The translations under genes and the position numbers were made by a program. A stretch of 64,000 nucleotides of DNA from AEGEAN-183 sp045563675 (GTDB lineage: Bacteria; Pseudomonadota; Gammaproteobacteria; Magnimaribacterales; Magnimaribacteraceae): positions 434,001 to 498,000 of the forward strand of contig JBJLIX010000001.1 of assembly GCA_045563675.1 (NCBI GenBank), written 5' to 3'. This document shows positions 53,489 to 62,972 of this stretch, piece by piece (position 1 is the first letter of the stretch; the number at the start of each line of letters is the position of its first letter). The notes beneath the pieces are model-generated. The model was not told the DNA's origin. It saw only the letters and a list, made by a program, of their open reading frames with translations, and made no database searches.

Positions 53489-54118
53489 ATGGGATCTAAG
53501 AATATTTTTTTTAACTCATTTTTTTTAATGAGTGGGTTTTCATATAAGGACCTCCCTGAAGATAAAGGGATAGAAATAGCAATTTGTGGGAGATCAAATT
53601 CTGGAAAATCTAGTATTCTTAACTCCTTGAGTTCTAATAAAAAATTGGCTAAAACAAGCAAGACGCCCGGGAGAACACAGTCTATAAATATTTTTACTTT
53701 AAATCCTGATAAAAATCATAGAATAGCTGATCTGCCTGGATATGGTTTCGCTAAAGTTTCGAAGAAGACTCAGAAAGAGTGGGGCAAACTTATAGGATTA
53801 TATTTAGAAAAAAGAGAAAGCTTAAAAGGAATAGTAATTATTATGGATATAAGGCATCCATTTACAGAACTAGACTTAAACCTGATTTATCTCTGCCAAG
53901 AATATGACATTCCTACTATTTTATTGCTCAATAAATCCGACAAAATTTCAAAATCTCAAAAAATTAGTCAGATAAGAGAATCTATACACTTTATGGAGCA
54001 GAAAGGTATAAAAGGAGAAATGCTAGCTGCTTCAGCAAAAAGTGGAGATGGAATAGAGGACCTAAATACTATTTTAGAAAATTGGTTTTTAACACGGGCC
54101 CCAAGTATCTTGGGGTAA
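53489..54118 (+). CDS. engB: Ribosome biogenesis GTP-binding protein EngB (YsxC/YihA)
   Basis: 209 residues. G1 CGRSNSGKSS (33-42), the switch segment KTPGRTQSINIF, G3 DLPGYGFAKV (81-90), G4 LLNKSDK and the G5-like LAASAKSGDG. EngB is needed for 50S subunit assembly. It is divergent from cytochrome c4. Its stop codon lies inside the terminator hairpin that follows. Confidence 0.95.
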   Translation: MGSKNIFFNSFFLMSGFSYKDLPEDKGIEIAICGRSNSGKSSILNSLSSNKKLAKTSKTPGRTQSINIFTLNPDKNHRIADLPGYGFAKVSKKTQKEWGKLIGLYLEKRESLKGIVIIMDIRHPFTELDLNLIYLCQEYDIPTILLLNKSDKISKSQKISQIRESIHFMEQKGIKGEMLAASAKSGDGIEDLNTILENWFLTRAPSILG

Positions 54119-54136
54119 TACTTGGGGCAGTTTTTA
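54098..54136 (+). terminator. Rho-independent terminator after engB
   Basis: GCCCCAAGTAT (54,098-54,108) and ATACTTGGGGC (54,118-54,128) are perfectly complementary over 11 bases, with a 9-base loop, followed by AGTTTTTATTT. The left arm lies within the end of the engB coding sequence and the TAA at 54,116-54,118 falls in the loop and the first base of the right arm. Confidence 0.85.
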
Positions 54137-54303
54137 TTTAACTTTCTTTTAAATAAGACATAAGAAAATAATAAAAGTTCTTAAAATTTTTTCTTTTTTT
54201 AAATTTAATGTGTAGATTAATCAGTTAAATACAGCAGAGACAGGTCATAAGTAAAAAAACCTCAAATTTAATAGTTAGCTCTATCAAGGCTTTAACTTAT
54301 CTA
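54137..54303. other. AT-rich intergenic region engB-fkbM
   Basis: About 167 bases, mostly A and T, with no reading frame of note. E. coli has the spot 42 RNA gene between engB and polA, but I see no resemblance to it here. A promoter for the FkbM gene must lie in this stretch; no clear hexamer pair stands out. Confidence 0.4.
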
Positions 54304-55065
54304 ATGGACAAAAGAGTAAGGCAAAAAACCTTTTCAAGGGTCTCTAATGAGCTTAGAGAAAGAACAAAAATAGAAACCGATAAAGGGGAATTAATTTTTC
54401 AGATAGATTCTAATGCTTCTATTCCTAAAGGTCCTGAAAACAAAAAAGGGGAACCTGAGACATTCGAATGGATATCAACTTATTTAAGCCCAGGGGAAAC
54501 AGTTATAGATATTGGGGCAAACATAGGAGTCTTTAGTTTATATGCTGCCTTAATTCCAAATGTCCATGTTGTTGCCTTTGAACCATCTGCGAATTCCTTC
54601 TCTACTCTTAACACAAATATAAGATTAAATGGACTTGATGAGAGCATAGAAGCTTACTGTCTAGGAGTCTCTAATGAGACTAAACTGACCAAACTGTACA
54701 TGAAAGACTCTTCTTCTGGTTCTTCCCATAACTCAGTAGGTAGCTCTCAGAACCAGTTTGGCCAATTTGATGTAGAATCACAACAAGCAGTTCTTTCAAT
54801 AAAACTAGACGATTTTATTATGTTGTCAAAATCTAAAAAACCCAATCATATAAAATTAGATGTTGACGGAATAGAGCTACAAATTTTAAAAGGCTCCAAA
54901 GAGGCATTAAAAACTATAAATTCTATTTTAATTGAGATTGAAGGAAATAATTCTACAGAAAACTTGGATGAAATTAATACTATTTTAAAAGATTCTGGGT
55001 TAAAAGAGGAAAGGTCTTGGAGAAATAAAGGGTCGAGGAGAAATAGGCTCTTTACTAGAAAATAA
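54304..55065 (+). CDS. FkbM family methyltransferase
   Basis: 253 residues. The SAM motif is VIDIGANIGVFSLYAA (68-82), AFEPSANSFSTLNTNIRLNGL is the second, and IKLDVDGIELQILKGSKEAL the FkbM signature. Such enzymes O-methylate sugars, glycolipids or polyketides. The protein is Ser- and Asn-rich in the middle. It is inserted between engB and polA with one base to the polA ATG, so it may be translated together with it. The substrate is unknown. Confidence 0.85.
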   Translation: MDKRVRQKTFSRVSNELRERTKIETDKGELIFQIDSNASIPKGPENKKGEPETFEWISTYLSPGETVIDIGANIGVFSLYAALIPNVHVVAFEPSANSFSTLNTNIRLNGLDESIEAYCLGVSNETKLTKLYMKDSSSGSSHNSVGSSQNQFGQFDVESQQAVLSIKLDDFIMLSKSKKPNHIKLDVDGIELQILKGSKEALKTINSILIEIEGNNSTENLDEINTILKDSGLKEERSWRNKGSRRNRLFTRK

Positions 55066-55066
55066 T

Positions 55067-57757
55067 ATGGCAAATAAAGGCTTAAAGAAAGACCCCTTGA
55101 TCTTAGTTGATGGCTCTTCCTATTTATATAGAGCTTACCATGCCCTTCCTCCCTTAATGAGCTCAAAGAATCAACCTACTGGAGCAATTAGGGGAGTAAT
55201 CAGTATGATAAATAGAATACTGCTAGACCATCCTAATAGTTTGCTTGCTGTAGTTTTCGATGCTAAAGGAAAAACATTTCGTCACAAAATGTTTAAAGCT
55301 TACAAGGCCAATAGGCCTCCTATGCCAGAAGATCTGGTAAGTCAGATACAACCTATAAATCAAATCGTAGAAGCTCTTGGTATAAAACTATTAAGCATTG
55401 AAGGAGTAGAAGCTGATGATGTTATTGGGACCTTAGCTCAACAAGCTAGTGACAAGGGGGTAGATACCGTTATTTCTACTGGCGATAAAGACATGACTCA
55501 ATTGGTTAATAAACATATAAAAGTTGTAAACACGATGAAAAATGAGCTTTTAAATGAGAAAGGAGTCAAAGAGAAATTCGGTGTTGAACCAAAACTCATT
55601 ATTGATTATCTAGCTTTAATTGGTGATACTTCTGACAATGTTCCAGGTGTAGAAAAGGTAGGACCAAAAACTGCAGTTAAATGGCTCTCTGAATATGGAA
55701 ATCTAGAAAACATAATAAAAAGAGCTGGGGAGATTTCAGGAAAAGTAGGCGAAAATTTGAGGTCAGGCCTCGATCAGTTAGAGCTTTCACGACAACTAGT
55801 AACAATAAAAAAGGATGTCACTCTGGATGTTGATATTGAAGACTTAGCGGTAGGAAAGAAAAACAAAGAGTTATTACAGGAAATCTATAAGGAATTAGAG
55901 TTTAAAGCATGGTTAGATGAAGAGCCCCAGAGAGAAGATGTAGAAAAAGCAAAACTAGAGCCTCAATATGAGCTAATTACAACAAATAAACAACTAGAAG
56001 CATGGTTAACTAAAATAAAAAAAAGCACAGTAGTTGCTCTAGACACGGAAACTACAGGGTTAGATTACATGGATTCAAAATTGGTAGGAATTTCTCTGTC
56101 AGTAAAGCCAGGAGAGGCGGCATACATACCTCTAGCTCACTCATATGAAGAACAATTGACAACAGAAAATGTTTTGAAAAAATTGAAACCCCTCCTTGAA
56201 TCAAATGAGGCTAAAGTTGTTGGACAAAATATTAAATTTGATAGAAATATTCTATCCAGATATGGAATTGAATTAGATTCTATTAAAAGTGACACCATGT
56301 TGATGAGTTACGTATTAAATAGTACGGCATCTAGACATAATATGAATGCCTTGGCACTGCATTACCTTAATTACAAAACTACAACTTTTGAAGAAGTAGC
56401 TGGTAAGGGTGTCAAACAAATTACTTTCGACCAAGTTCCAATGGACAAGGCTCTTCACTATGCTTCTGAAGATGCAGACATTACTCTTCGTCTATATGAA
56501 GAGTTAAAGTCTAAGTTAGAAAAAGAACCTTCTTTAAACAAGCTTCTAGAGGAAGTAGAGGTACCTTTAATTGAAGTGCTCTCAGATATGGAGCGCTGCG
56601 GAACTCTGGTAAATGAAAAGATTCTAAGGGCACAATCTAAAGATTTTAACAAAAGAATTAAAAGGCTGGAAGATATGGCTTACAGCTTGGCTGGGGAAGA
56701 ATTTAATTTAGGTTCACCAAAACAGTTGCAAGAAATATTTTTCGAAAAACTTAATTATCCTATCTTACAAAAAACACCTGGAGGGCAACCTTCTACAGCA
56801 GAAAATGTGCTCCAACAACTTTCTGAAGATTATGAGCTACCTGAAATAATTTTAGAGCACAGAACTCTTAGTAAACTTAAATCTACTTATAGTGATAAGC
56901 TGCCCTTACAAATTTCTTCAAATACTGGAAGAATTCATACTTCTTTTAATCAAACCGGAACTTCAACTGGAAGACTTTCTTCTTCAGACCCTAACTTACA
57001 AAATATACCGATAAAAACTGAGGATGGCAGGAGAATAAGACAAGCGTTTATTGCAGCAAAAGAATGCCAACTCGTATCAGCTGACTATTCCCAAATAGAG
57101 CTTAGGGTTATAGCACATTTATCTAAAGACGAAGTTTTGATAAAAGCATTTAAAGAAGGACAAGATATTCATTCCAGCACAGCAAGCGAGGTTTTCGGAG
57201 TTGGGATAGATGAAGTAAGCAGCGATCAGAGAAGAAGTGCAAAAGCTATTAATTTTGGCCTCATTTATGGCATTTCTGCATTTGGTTTGAGTAAACAGCT
57301 GGGCATAAATAGAAATCTAGCCGCAGAATACATGGACGCTTATTTTTCAAAGTACCCAGGCGTAAGGAAATACATGGAAAAAACTAAATCTGAAGCAAAG
57401 AAGACTGGGTTTGTTGAAACCATGTATGGAAGGAGGCTCTACCTTCCTGAAATCTCTGCAGGCAATGCTATAAGAAGGCAAGCAGCAGAAAGAGTTGCCA
57501 TAAATGCACCCGTACAAGGAACTGCTGCCGACATAATGAAAAAGGCTATGATTTTAGTGAACAAAGATTTAAAAGATAAAAAAGTTGATGCTAAATTAAT
57601 ACTTCAAGTGCATGACGAGTTAGTAATAGAGTCAAAACAGAAAGAGGTAGAAAAGGTTTCTCAGATCTTAAGTAATTGTATGTCTAAGGCAGCAAATCTC
57701 ATGGTACCTCTGGATGTTGAAATTGGTAAGGGAAAGAATTGGGACCAAGCCCATTAA
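55067..57757 (+). CDS. polA: DNA polymerase I
   Basis: 896 residues, three domains: 5' nuclease (about 10-285, ILVDGSSYLYRAYHA, ADDVIGTLA, GDTSDNVPG), 3'-5' proofreading exonuclease (about 300-490) with Asp326 and Glu328 in ALDTETTGL, and polymerase. Motif A is ADYSQIELR (Asp673), motif B RRSAKAINFGLIYG with the Phe that excludes dideoxynucleotides, motif C VHDELVIE (Asp850). The proofreading acids are intact. It repairs DNA and processes Okazaki fragments. dsbB follows after 10 bases. Confidence 0.97.
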   Translation: MANKGLKKDPLILVDGSSYLYRAYHALPPLMSSKNQPTGAIRGVISMINRILLDHPNSLLAVVFDAKGKTFRHKMFKAYKANRPPMPEDLVSQIQPINQIVEALGIKLLSIEGVEADDVIGTLAQQASDKGVDTVISTGDKDMTQLVNKHIKVVNTMKNELLNEKGVKEKFGVEPKLIIDYLALIGDTSDNVPGVEKVGPKTAVKWLSEYGNLENIIKRAGEISGKVGENLRSGLDQLELSRQLVTIKKDVTLDVDIEDLAVGKKNKELLQEIYKELEFKAWLDEEPQREDVEKAKLEPQYELITTNKQLEAWLTKIKKSTVVALDTETTGLDYMDSKLVGISLSVKPGEAAYIPLAHSYEEQLTTENVLKKLKPLLESNEAKVVGQNIKFDRNILSRYGIELDSIKSDTMLMSYVLNSTASRHNMNALALHYLNYKTTTFEEVAGKGVKQITFDQVPMDKALHYASEDADITLRLYEELKSKLEKEPSLNKLLEEVEVPLIEVLSDMERCGTLVNEKILRAQSKDFNKRIKRLEDMAYSLAGEEFNLGSPKQLQEIFFEKLNYPILQKTPGGQPSTAENVLQQLSEDYELPEIILEHRTLSKLKSTYSDKLPLQISSNTGRIHTSFNQTGTSTGRLSSSDPNLQNIPIKTEDGRRIRQAFIAAKECQLVSADYSQIELRVIAHLSKDEVLIKAFKEGQDIHSSTASEVFGVGIDEVSSDQRRSAKAINFGLIYGISAFGLSKQLGINRNLAAEYMDAYFSKYPGVRKYMEKTKSEAKKTGFVETMYGRRLYLPEISAGNAIRRQAAERVAINAPVQGTAADIMKKAMILVNKDLKDKKVDAKLILQVHDELVIESKQKEVEKVSQILSNCMSKAANLMVPLDVEIGKGKNWDQAH

Positions 57758-57767
57758 TAATAAAGAA

Positions 57768-58292
57768 ATGATCTTTAATTTCTTGTTTCATAGCTCTGGA
57801 AGATTTTTTCAGGTATTAGGATTAAGCAGTCTTAGTCTAATATTGGTAGCAGCCTATTTTGAATATGTCTTATTGCTTAAGCCTTGTTTGCTTTGTTATG
57901 CGCAAAGATTTTGTGTTTACCTTGTAATTCTTACCTGTCTGGTAGCTTTTTTACATAAAAACCAATCAATAAAACTTTTCAAAATATATATTAGTACCTC
58001 TCTAGTTTTCTTGGCTTTTGGCATATCGCTTGCCATAAGACAGCTTTATCTTCAGAGTCTTCCACTTGATCTAATCCCAACTTGTGGGCCAGATATAGAT
58101 TATTTATTTGATACTCTGCCTTTCTTTGAAGTTTTTATGCTTGCCATAAGAGGTGATGGAAATTGTGCGGAGGTTCTTTGGTCTTTTATGGGTATAAGTA
58201 TTCCTGGGTGGACGTTAGTGGGTTTCTTTATATTATTTTCTTACTCACTATTTTCTTTATTTATTTCAACTAAATTGCATTCTAAAAATTAA
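57768..58292 (+). CDS. dsbB: Disulfide bond formation protein DsbB
   Basis: 174 residues from the ATG at 57,768; a longer frame starts inside polA. Four membrane helices. The first cysteine pair is KPCLLCYAQR (CLLC), the second lies in IPTCGPDIDY and DGNCAEV, the known DsbB arrangement. It reoxidises DsbA and passes electrons to quinone in the inner membrane. DsbA is encoded at 52,169-52,813. Confidence 0.92.
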   Translation: MIFNFLFHSSGRFFQVLGLSSLSLILVAAYFEYVLLLKPCLLCYAQRFCVYLVILTCLVAFLHKNQSIKLFKIYISTSLVFLAFGISLAIRQLYLQSLPLDLIPTCGPDIDYLFDTLPFFEVFMLAIRGDGNCAEVLWSFMGISIPGWTLVGFFILFSYSLFSLFISTKLHSKN

Positions 58293-58301
58293 ATAAGTAT
58301 C

Positions 58302-58307
58302 TATAAT
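58302..58307 (+). promoter_or_regulatory. Candidate -10 box of pckA
   Basis: TATAAT lies 23 bases upstream of the pckA ATG, so the leader would be about 17 bases. TTGCAT is 21 bases further upstream, too far for a normal -35. Confidence 0.45.
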
Positions 58308-58330
58308 GCGCATTTAATAATTGGCACTTC

Positions 58331-59869
58331 ATGGCAGCAAAAATACAAGAGGATTTAAACCAAGATGAGCTCATAGAGCTTTCCTTGAGCAGAGGTGAAG
58401 GAGAAATAGCTTCAAATGGGGCTTTGTTAGTAAAAACAGGCAAAAGAACTGGAAGAAGCCCGCTTGACAGATATATTGTTAAAGACTCAACTACTTTTTC
58501 TCAGGTTGACTGGGGGGACGTAAATAGACCCATAGAAGAAGAAAAATTTACGGCACTATGGAAAAAGGTTGAAACTTACCTATCCGAAAAAGATGTATTT
58601 ATTTCCTGCTTGCATGTAGGCGAACACAAGGAACACTACATTCCTGTGGAGGTAAAGACTGAATGGGCTTGGCACAACCTGTTCGGAAGACAGATGTTTA
58701 TTAGGCCAGACACTTTTAACCCCTCAGACAAAACAAGCTGGTCTTTAATGAGTGCTCCTGAGTTTATTTGTGATCCTCAAAGAGATGGAACAAATAGTGA
58801 TGGCGCTGTAATAATTAATTTTTCAGAAAAAAAGGTTCTCCTAGCTGGCATGCAATATGCCGGAGAGATGAAGAAATCAATGTTTTCAGTACAGAATTTT
58901 CTCTTACCTGAAAAAAAGGTTTTACCTATGCATTGTGCAGCCAATATAGGAAAAGAAGGAGATGTTTGTCTGTTTTTTGGGTTATCTGGTACGGGAAAGA
59001 CAACACTTTCAGCAGATCCTGATCGAAACTTAATTGGAGATGATGAGCACGGATGGAGTCAGGGAGCAGTATTTAATTTTGAAGGAGGCTGTTATGCCAA
59101 GTGCATAGATCTAACAAAGAAGAATGAGCCAGTAATATGGGACGCTATTAAACATGGAAGTGTAATGGAAAATGTTGTTATTGATCCTGAAACAAAAACT
59201 CCAGATTATAGTGACTCTTCTTTGACTGAAAATACCAGAGTAGTTTATCCAAGAGAACATATAGAAAAAAGAGCAGAAAAAAATGCTGCTGGCGAACCAA
59301 AATCAGTTATATTTTTAACTTGTGACCTATCTGGAGTTATTCCTCCGGTATCAGTATTAAGCAAGGAAGCTGCTGCATATCATTTCCTTAGTGGGTATAC
59401 AGCTGCAGTAGGTTCAACAGAAGTGGGTTCAACTGAGGCATTTAAAACAACCTTCTCAACATGCTATGGAGCTCCTTTTTTCCCCAGACCGCCCAGCGTT
59501 TATGCAAATTTACTTATGGAAAGGATTGAGTCCTTTAGAAGTAGAGTTTACTTAGTTAATACTGGTTGGACCGGCGGGCCTTATGGTACCGGAAGTAGAT
59601 TTGATATTCCCGTTACCAGAAAGATTATCTCAGCTATACAAAATGGTGAGCTGGCTTCTGTAGAGACTGAAAAGATTGAAGGTATCAATTTAGAAGTGCC
59701 TACAAGTTTAGAAGGGGTAGACAGCGATCTATTAAACCCAATAAAAAACTGGGCAGACCCATCTAAATATGAATCTTACGAAAAAAAACTGATAGAACAG
59801 TTTGTTCAAAATTTTTCTAAATTCGATGTTTCTAAAGAAATAATCGAGGCTGGACCGAAAGTCAGCTAA
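58331..59869 (+). CDS. pckA: Phosphoenolpyruvate carboxykinase (ATP)
   Basis: 512 residues. The kinase P-loop is FGLSGTGKTTLS near 217-227, followed by LIGDDEHGWS with the metal-binding Asp pair; LTCDLSGVIPPVS, GSTEAFKTTFSTC and NTGWTGGPYGTG are ATP-type PEPCK signatures. It makes phosphoenolpyruvate from oxaloacetate, the gluconeogenic step matched to growth on organic acids. It starts its own unit, possibly with gshA, whose ATG is 11 bases after the stop. Confidence 0.96.
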   Translation: MAAKIQEDLNQDELIELSLSRGEGEIASNGALLVKTGKRTGRSPLDRYIVKDSTTFSQVDWGDVNRPIEEEKFTALWKKVETYLSEKDVFISCLHVGEHKEHYIPVEVKTEWAWHNLFGRQMFIRPDTFNPSDKTSWSLMSAPEFICDPQRDGTNSDGAVIINFSEKKVLLAGMQYAGEMKKSMFSVQNFLLPEKKVLPMHCAANIGKEGDVCLFFGLSGTGKTTLSADPDRNLIGDDEHGWSQGAVFNFEGGCYAKCIDLTKKNEPVIWDAIKHGSVMENVVIDPETKTPDYSDSSLTENTRVVYPREHIEKRAEKNAAGEPKSVIFLTCDLSGVIPPVSVLSKEAAAYHFLSGYTAAVGSTEVGSTEAFKTTFSTCYGAPFFPRPPSVYANLLMERIESFRSRVYLVNTGWTGGPYGTGSRFDIPVTRKIISAIQNGELASVETEKIEGINLEVPTSLEGVDSDLLNPIKNWADPSKYESYEKKLIEQFVQNFSKFDVSKEIIEAGPKVS

Positions 59870-59880
59870 ACTAAAAAATT

Positions 59881-61437
59881 ATGCATTTGAACTTGAAAGA
59901 CCTTGGGTTATCTGGTGCCTTAGGTCATCTTAAAGATATAAGAAGGGGTCTAGAAAAAGAAAGCCTTAGGGTGGACTTAAATGGAAATATTTCTAAAAAA
60001 GACCATCCTGAATCTCTTGGTTCTGCTCTAACGAACTCTTACATAACCACAGATTTTTCTGAGGCTCTTCTTGAATTGGTTACCCCTACCTTTAACAAAA
60101 CTCAAGATTGTTTAGACTTTTTAACCGACCTTCACTCTTATGTTCATCAGTCTCTAAAAGATGAAATGTTATGGCCATTAAGCATGCCATGTTTCATTGA
60201 ATCTGATGATGAAATTAAAATAGGAAAATATGGAAACTCAAATTCAGGAAAAATAAAATCTATCTACAGAAAAGGGTTATCTCATAGGTATGGAAGTAAA
60301 ATGCAGGCTATAGCAGGCATTCATTATAATTTTTCCTTTTCAGACAATTTTATTAAGAAAATTCAAGAAATCAAAGGAGACTCAGATAAAAGCTTTAAAC
60401 AGGTAAAAAGTGACGTTTATCTTGGTGTTGCTAGGAACTTTAAAAGATATGAGTGGTTGTATTTCTTGCTTTTTGGAGCATCACCTTCCTTTTCAGAGTC
60501 CTTTAGTGACAAAGTAAAAGGATTTAAAAAAATTTCAAACGGTGGGCTATATGGTGAACACAGTACTTCTTTGAGGATGGGCGATCTTGGTTACATAAGC
60601 CAAATTCAAGACGATTTAAATATTTCAATAAACTCAATTGATGAGTACATAAAAGATCTAAAAGGAGCCCTAACAAAAAAGCATCACAGATATGAAGAAA
60701 TTGGTGAATTTTTAGAAGAAGAAAGAATACAGCTAAACACCTCCATTATTCAAATTGAAAATGAATACTACAGCACCATTAGGCCTAAAAGAGTCTGTCC
60801 TTCTGGAGAAAGACCTATAAATATTCTTAGATCAGAAGGAATAGAATACCTTGAACTTAGGTGTGTTGACCTAGATCCTTTTTCTCCAATAGGAATTGAA
60901 AGAAGCCAGATTGATTTTTTAGATTTACTTCTTTTACTTTGTTTAATTAAAGAAAGTCCTCCTTTAGATAAGGAAGAAAGTACTTACTTAAAAGAAAACC
61001 ACAGAAGGGTTATTAATTATGGAAGAAGCCCTGATTTACAAATTTATTTTGAAAAGAAAGAGGTAAATGCTATTAAGCTTGCTAAAAGTTTGATCAACCA
61101 AATGGGCGAAACCTGCCAGGAATTAGGACACTTTAGTAGCGAGATTGATCACTGGATTAAGTCGGTAAAAAAACAAGAAGAAAAAATTAAAAATTTAGAA
61201 TTAACACCAAGTGGTAAGCTAATTAAAAAAATAATAAAGAAGGGATTGTCTCACCAGGACCTAGGTGTTGGGATAGCCTCTGAACATTCTGACTTCTTTC
61301 AACACTACAGCGGTTCTCTTCAAGACGAGTTTAAAAAGGAAGCCTTAATGTCTACAGAGAAACAAGCGAATATCGAGTCTGAGGAAGAGCTTTCTTTTGA
61401 AGACTACCTAAAAGAATTCTTGAATAAAGTCTCTTGA
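59881..61437 (+). CDS. gshA: Glutamate-cysteine ligase
   Basis: 518 residues, the E. coli type. RRGLEKESLRVD and YITTDFSEALLELVTP are the N-terminal metal and Glu-binding motifs, AIAGIHYNFSF and GPLRMG-like STSLRMGDLGY are present, and YLELRCVDLDPFSPIG follows. It makes gamma-glutamylcysteine, the first step of glutathione synthesis. It fits the glutathione-type peroxidase at 18,248-18,784. Confidence 0.95.
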   Translation: MHLNLKDLGLSGALGHLKDIRRGLEKESLRVDLNGNISKKDHPESLGSALTNSYITTDFSEALLELVTPTFNKTQDCLDFLTDLHSYVHQSLKDEMLWPLSMPCFIESDDEIKIGKYGNSNSGKIKSIYRKGLSHRYGSKMQAIAGIHYNFSFSDNFIKKIQEIKGDSDKSFKQVKSDVYLGVARNFKRYEWLYFLLFGASPSFSESFSDKVKGFKKISNGGLYGEHSTSLRMGDLGYISQIQDDLNISINSIDEYIKDLKGALTKKHHRYEEIGEFLEEERIQLNTSIIQIENEYYSTIRPKRVCPSGERPINILRSEGIEYLELRCVDLDPFSPIGIERSQIDFLDLLLLLCLIKESPPLDKEESTYLKENHRRVINYGRSPDLQIYFEKKEVNAIKLAKSLINQMGETCQELGHFSSEIDHWIKSVKKQEEKIKNLELTPSGKLIKKIIKKGLSHQDLGVGIASEHSDFFQHYSGSLQDEFKKEALMSTEKQANIESEEELSFEDYLKEFLNKVS

Positions 61438-61496
61438 TCTTATTAAACTTACTATTAACTTAACCTATGAAGATTAAAAAAAAGGAGAATATTTAA

Positions 61497-62489
61497 ATGA
61501 AAGCATTTGTTTGTAATGAATTTGGACCCGTTGAATCCCATAAAATAGAAGAAATGCCTGACCCAATTGCTGGAGATGGTCAGGTAGTTGTTGATATAAA
61601 GGCTACAGGTATAAGTTTTCCTGATGTATTAATTGTCCAAGGCCTTTATCAATTCAAGCCCCCCTTCCCTTTTAGCCCTGGAAGCGAAATTTCAGGAATA
61701 GTTTCATCTGTGGGTAATGGTGTAACTCAATTTAAAGAAGGTGACAGGGTTATGGGTAATGTTGGTTCAGGAGGCTTAGTAGAAAAGGGTGCTTATTTTG
61801 AGCCTCAATTAATGCCCCTACCAGAAAGTATGGATTTCGAAGTAGCTGCAGGTTTCCCACTTAACTATGGGACAACAATTCACGGACTTAAGCAAAGAGC
61901 AGAATTAAAGGCAGGTGAAAGTATTCTGATCTTAGGTGCCGGTGGCGGGCTAGGTATAACTGCTATTCAAGTTGCTAAAGCAATGGGGGCAAAGGTAATA
62001 GCCGGGGTTTCTTCTGAGGACAAATTAGAATTGTGCAAAAAAGAAGGCGCTGATGAAGGAATTCTCTATCCAAGAGAAATGGATAGAGATGCTCAAAAGA
62101 AGTTTTCAAATGAGATCAAAGAAATGTCTGATGGTGGAGTGGATGTAATTTATGACATAGTTGGAGGCGATTATGCCGAACCCTCTTTAAGGGCTATAAA
62201 AAGACATGGCAGATACTTGGTTATAGGCTTTACTGCTGGCATCCCAAAAATGCCATTGAACCTTACTCTTTTAAAAGAATGTCAAATTGTTGGTGTTTTT
62301 TGGGGTCAGTTTGCCGGACTAGACAGAGACATGAATATGCAAAATTTTGAAGAGCTATTTCAAATGCACAAAGACGGAAAAATAAAACCTTTCGTTAGCA
62401 AAACCTATCCCTTAGAAAAAGCTGGCGAAGCAATCAAAACACTAGAGGACAGAAAGGTTTTAGGAAAAGTTGTAGTAAGCATGTCTTAA
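61497..62489 (+). CDS. MDR-family NADPH:quinone oxidoreductase-like protein
   Basis: 330 residues. The N-terminal GroES-like domain has PFPFSPGSEISGIV and the Rossmann domain SILILGAGGGLGITAIQVAK. The structural and catalytic zinc ligands of alcohol dehydrogenases are missing, as expected of QOR/enoyl-reductase-like MDRs that use NADPH. The best relatives would be quinone oxidoreductase or acryloyl-CoA-type reductases; the substrate is unknown. An AAGGAG ribosome site precedes the ATG. Confidence 0.88.
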   Translation: MKAFVCNEFGPVESHKIEEMPDPIAGDGQVVVDIKATGISFPDVLIVQGLYQFKPPFPFSPGSEISGIVSSVGNGVTQFKEGDRVMGNVGSGGLVEKGAYFEPQLMPLPESMDFEVAAGFPLNYGTTIHGLKQRAELKAGESILILGAGGGLGITAIQVAKAMGAKVIAGVSSEDKLELCKKEGADEGILYPREMDRDAQKKFSNEIKEMSDGGVDVIYDIVGGDYAEPSLRAIKRHGRYLVIGFTAGIPKMPLNLTLLKECQIVGVFWGQFAGLDRDMNMQNFEELFQMHKDGKIKPFVSKTYPLEKAGEAIKTLEDRKVLGKVVVSMS

Positions 62490-62507
62490 ATTTAAATCAT
62501 TAATATT

Positions 62508-62969
62508 TTGAAAAATTCTAAGTTTTTTTTGTGTTTACTCATTTTTAGTTCGCTGGAGTTATTCTCAGACCAAGAAAAAGCAAAAGAAGAATTCGTCTAT
62601 GATTTATCACTTGCAACTCAAGGCGTCATGGTCAGTCAATACAATACAGGCGTGAACTATTCCTTAGGCCTGGGTATTCATGTAGATATGGAAAAAAGTA
62701 TTTACTGGTTTCAGGAAGCCACTAAACAGGGACACTCAAAAGCACCATTCAATTTAGCAATTATTTACGCCAGAGGTGGAAAAGTCTCTAAGGATTTAAC
62801 TTTGTCTGAAACTTACTTTTTGTTAGCTGCAGAAAGGGGAAATAAGGAAGCCAAAGATTTTATTCAAAAAGTTTTTGCCTCGCAAACAAAAAAAACCCAC
62901 AAAGCTATTGAGATACTTTGTTGTCCAGAGCTTTTAGTTCATGCCACCGCAATACCTTTTAAGGATTGA
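62508..62969 (+). CDS. Exported Sel1-repeat protein
   Basis: 153 residues if the TTG at 62,508 is the start; there is no better ATG upstream of the signal segment (SKFFLCLLIFSSLELF). Two Sel1-like units are visible: YNTGVNYSLGLGIHVDMEKSIYWFQEATKQGHSKAPFNLAIIYARGG and the following SETYFLLAAERGNKEAKDFI. Such repeats mediate protein contacts. The C-terminus (ILCCPELLVHATAIP) does not fit the repeat. It is 3 bases upstream of a small conserved gene and probably works with it. The start codon is the weak point. Confidence 0.65.
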   Translation: MKNSKFFLCLLIFSSLELFSDQEKAKEEFVYDLSLATQGVMVSQYNTGVNYSLGLGIHVDMEKSIYWFQEATKQGHSKAPFNLAIIYARGGKVSKDLTLSETYFLLAAERGNKEAKDFIQKVFASQTKKTHKAIEILCCPELLVHATAIPFKD

Positions 62970-62972
62970 TTA

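Noticed and set aside
54119..54303. Spot 42 RNA gene between engB and polA, as in E. coli
   Set aside because: Only the GC stem of the terminator recalls it; the rest is AT-rich without the conserved spot 42 sequence, and an fkbM gene intervenes.
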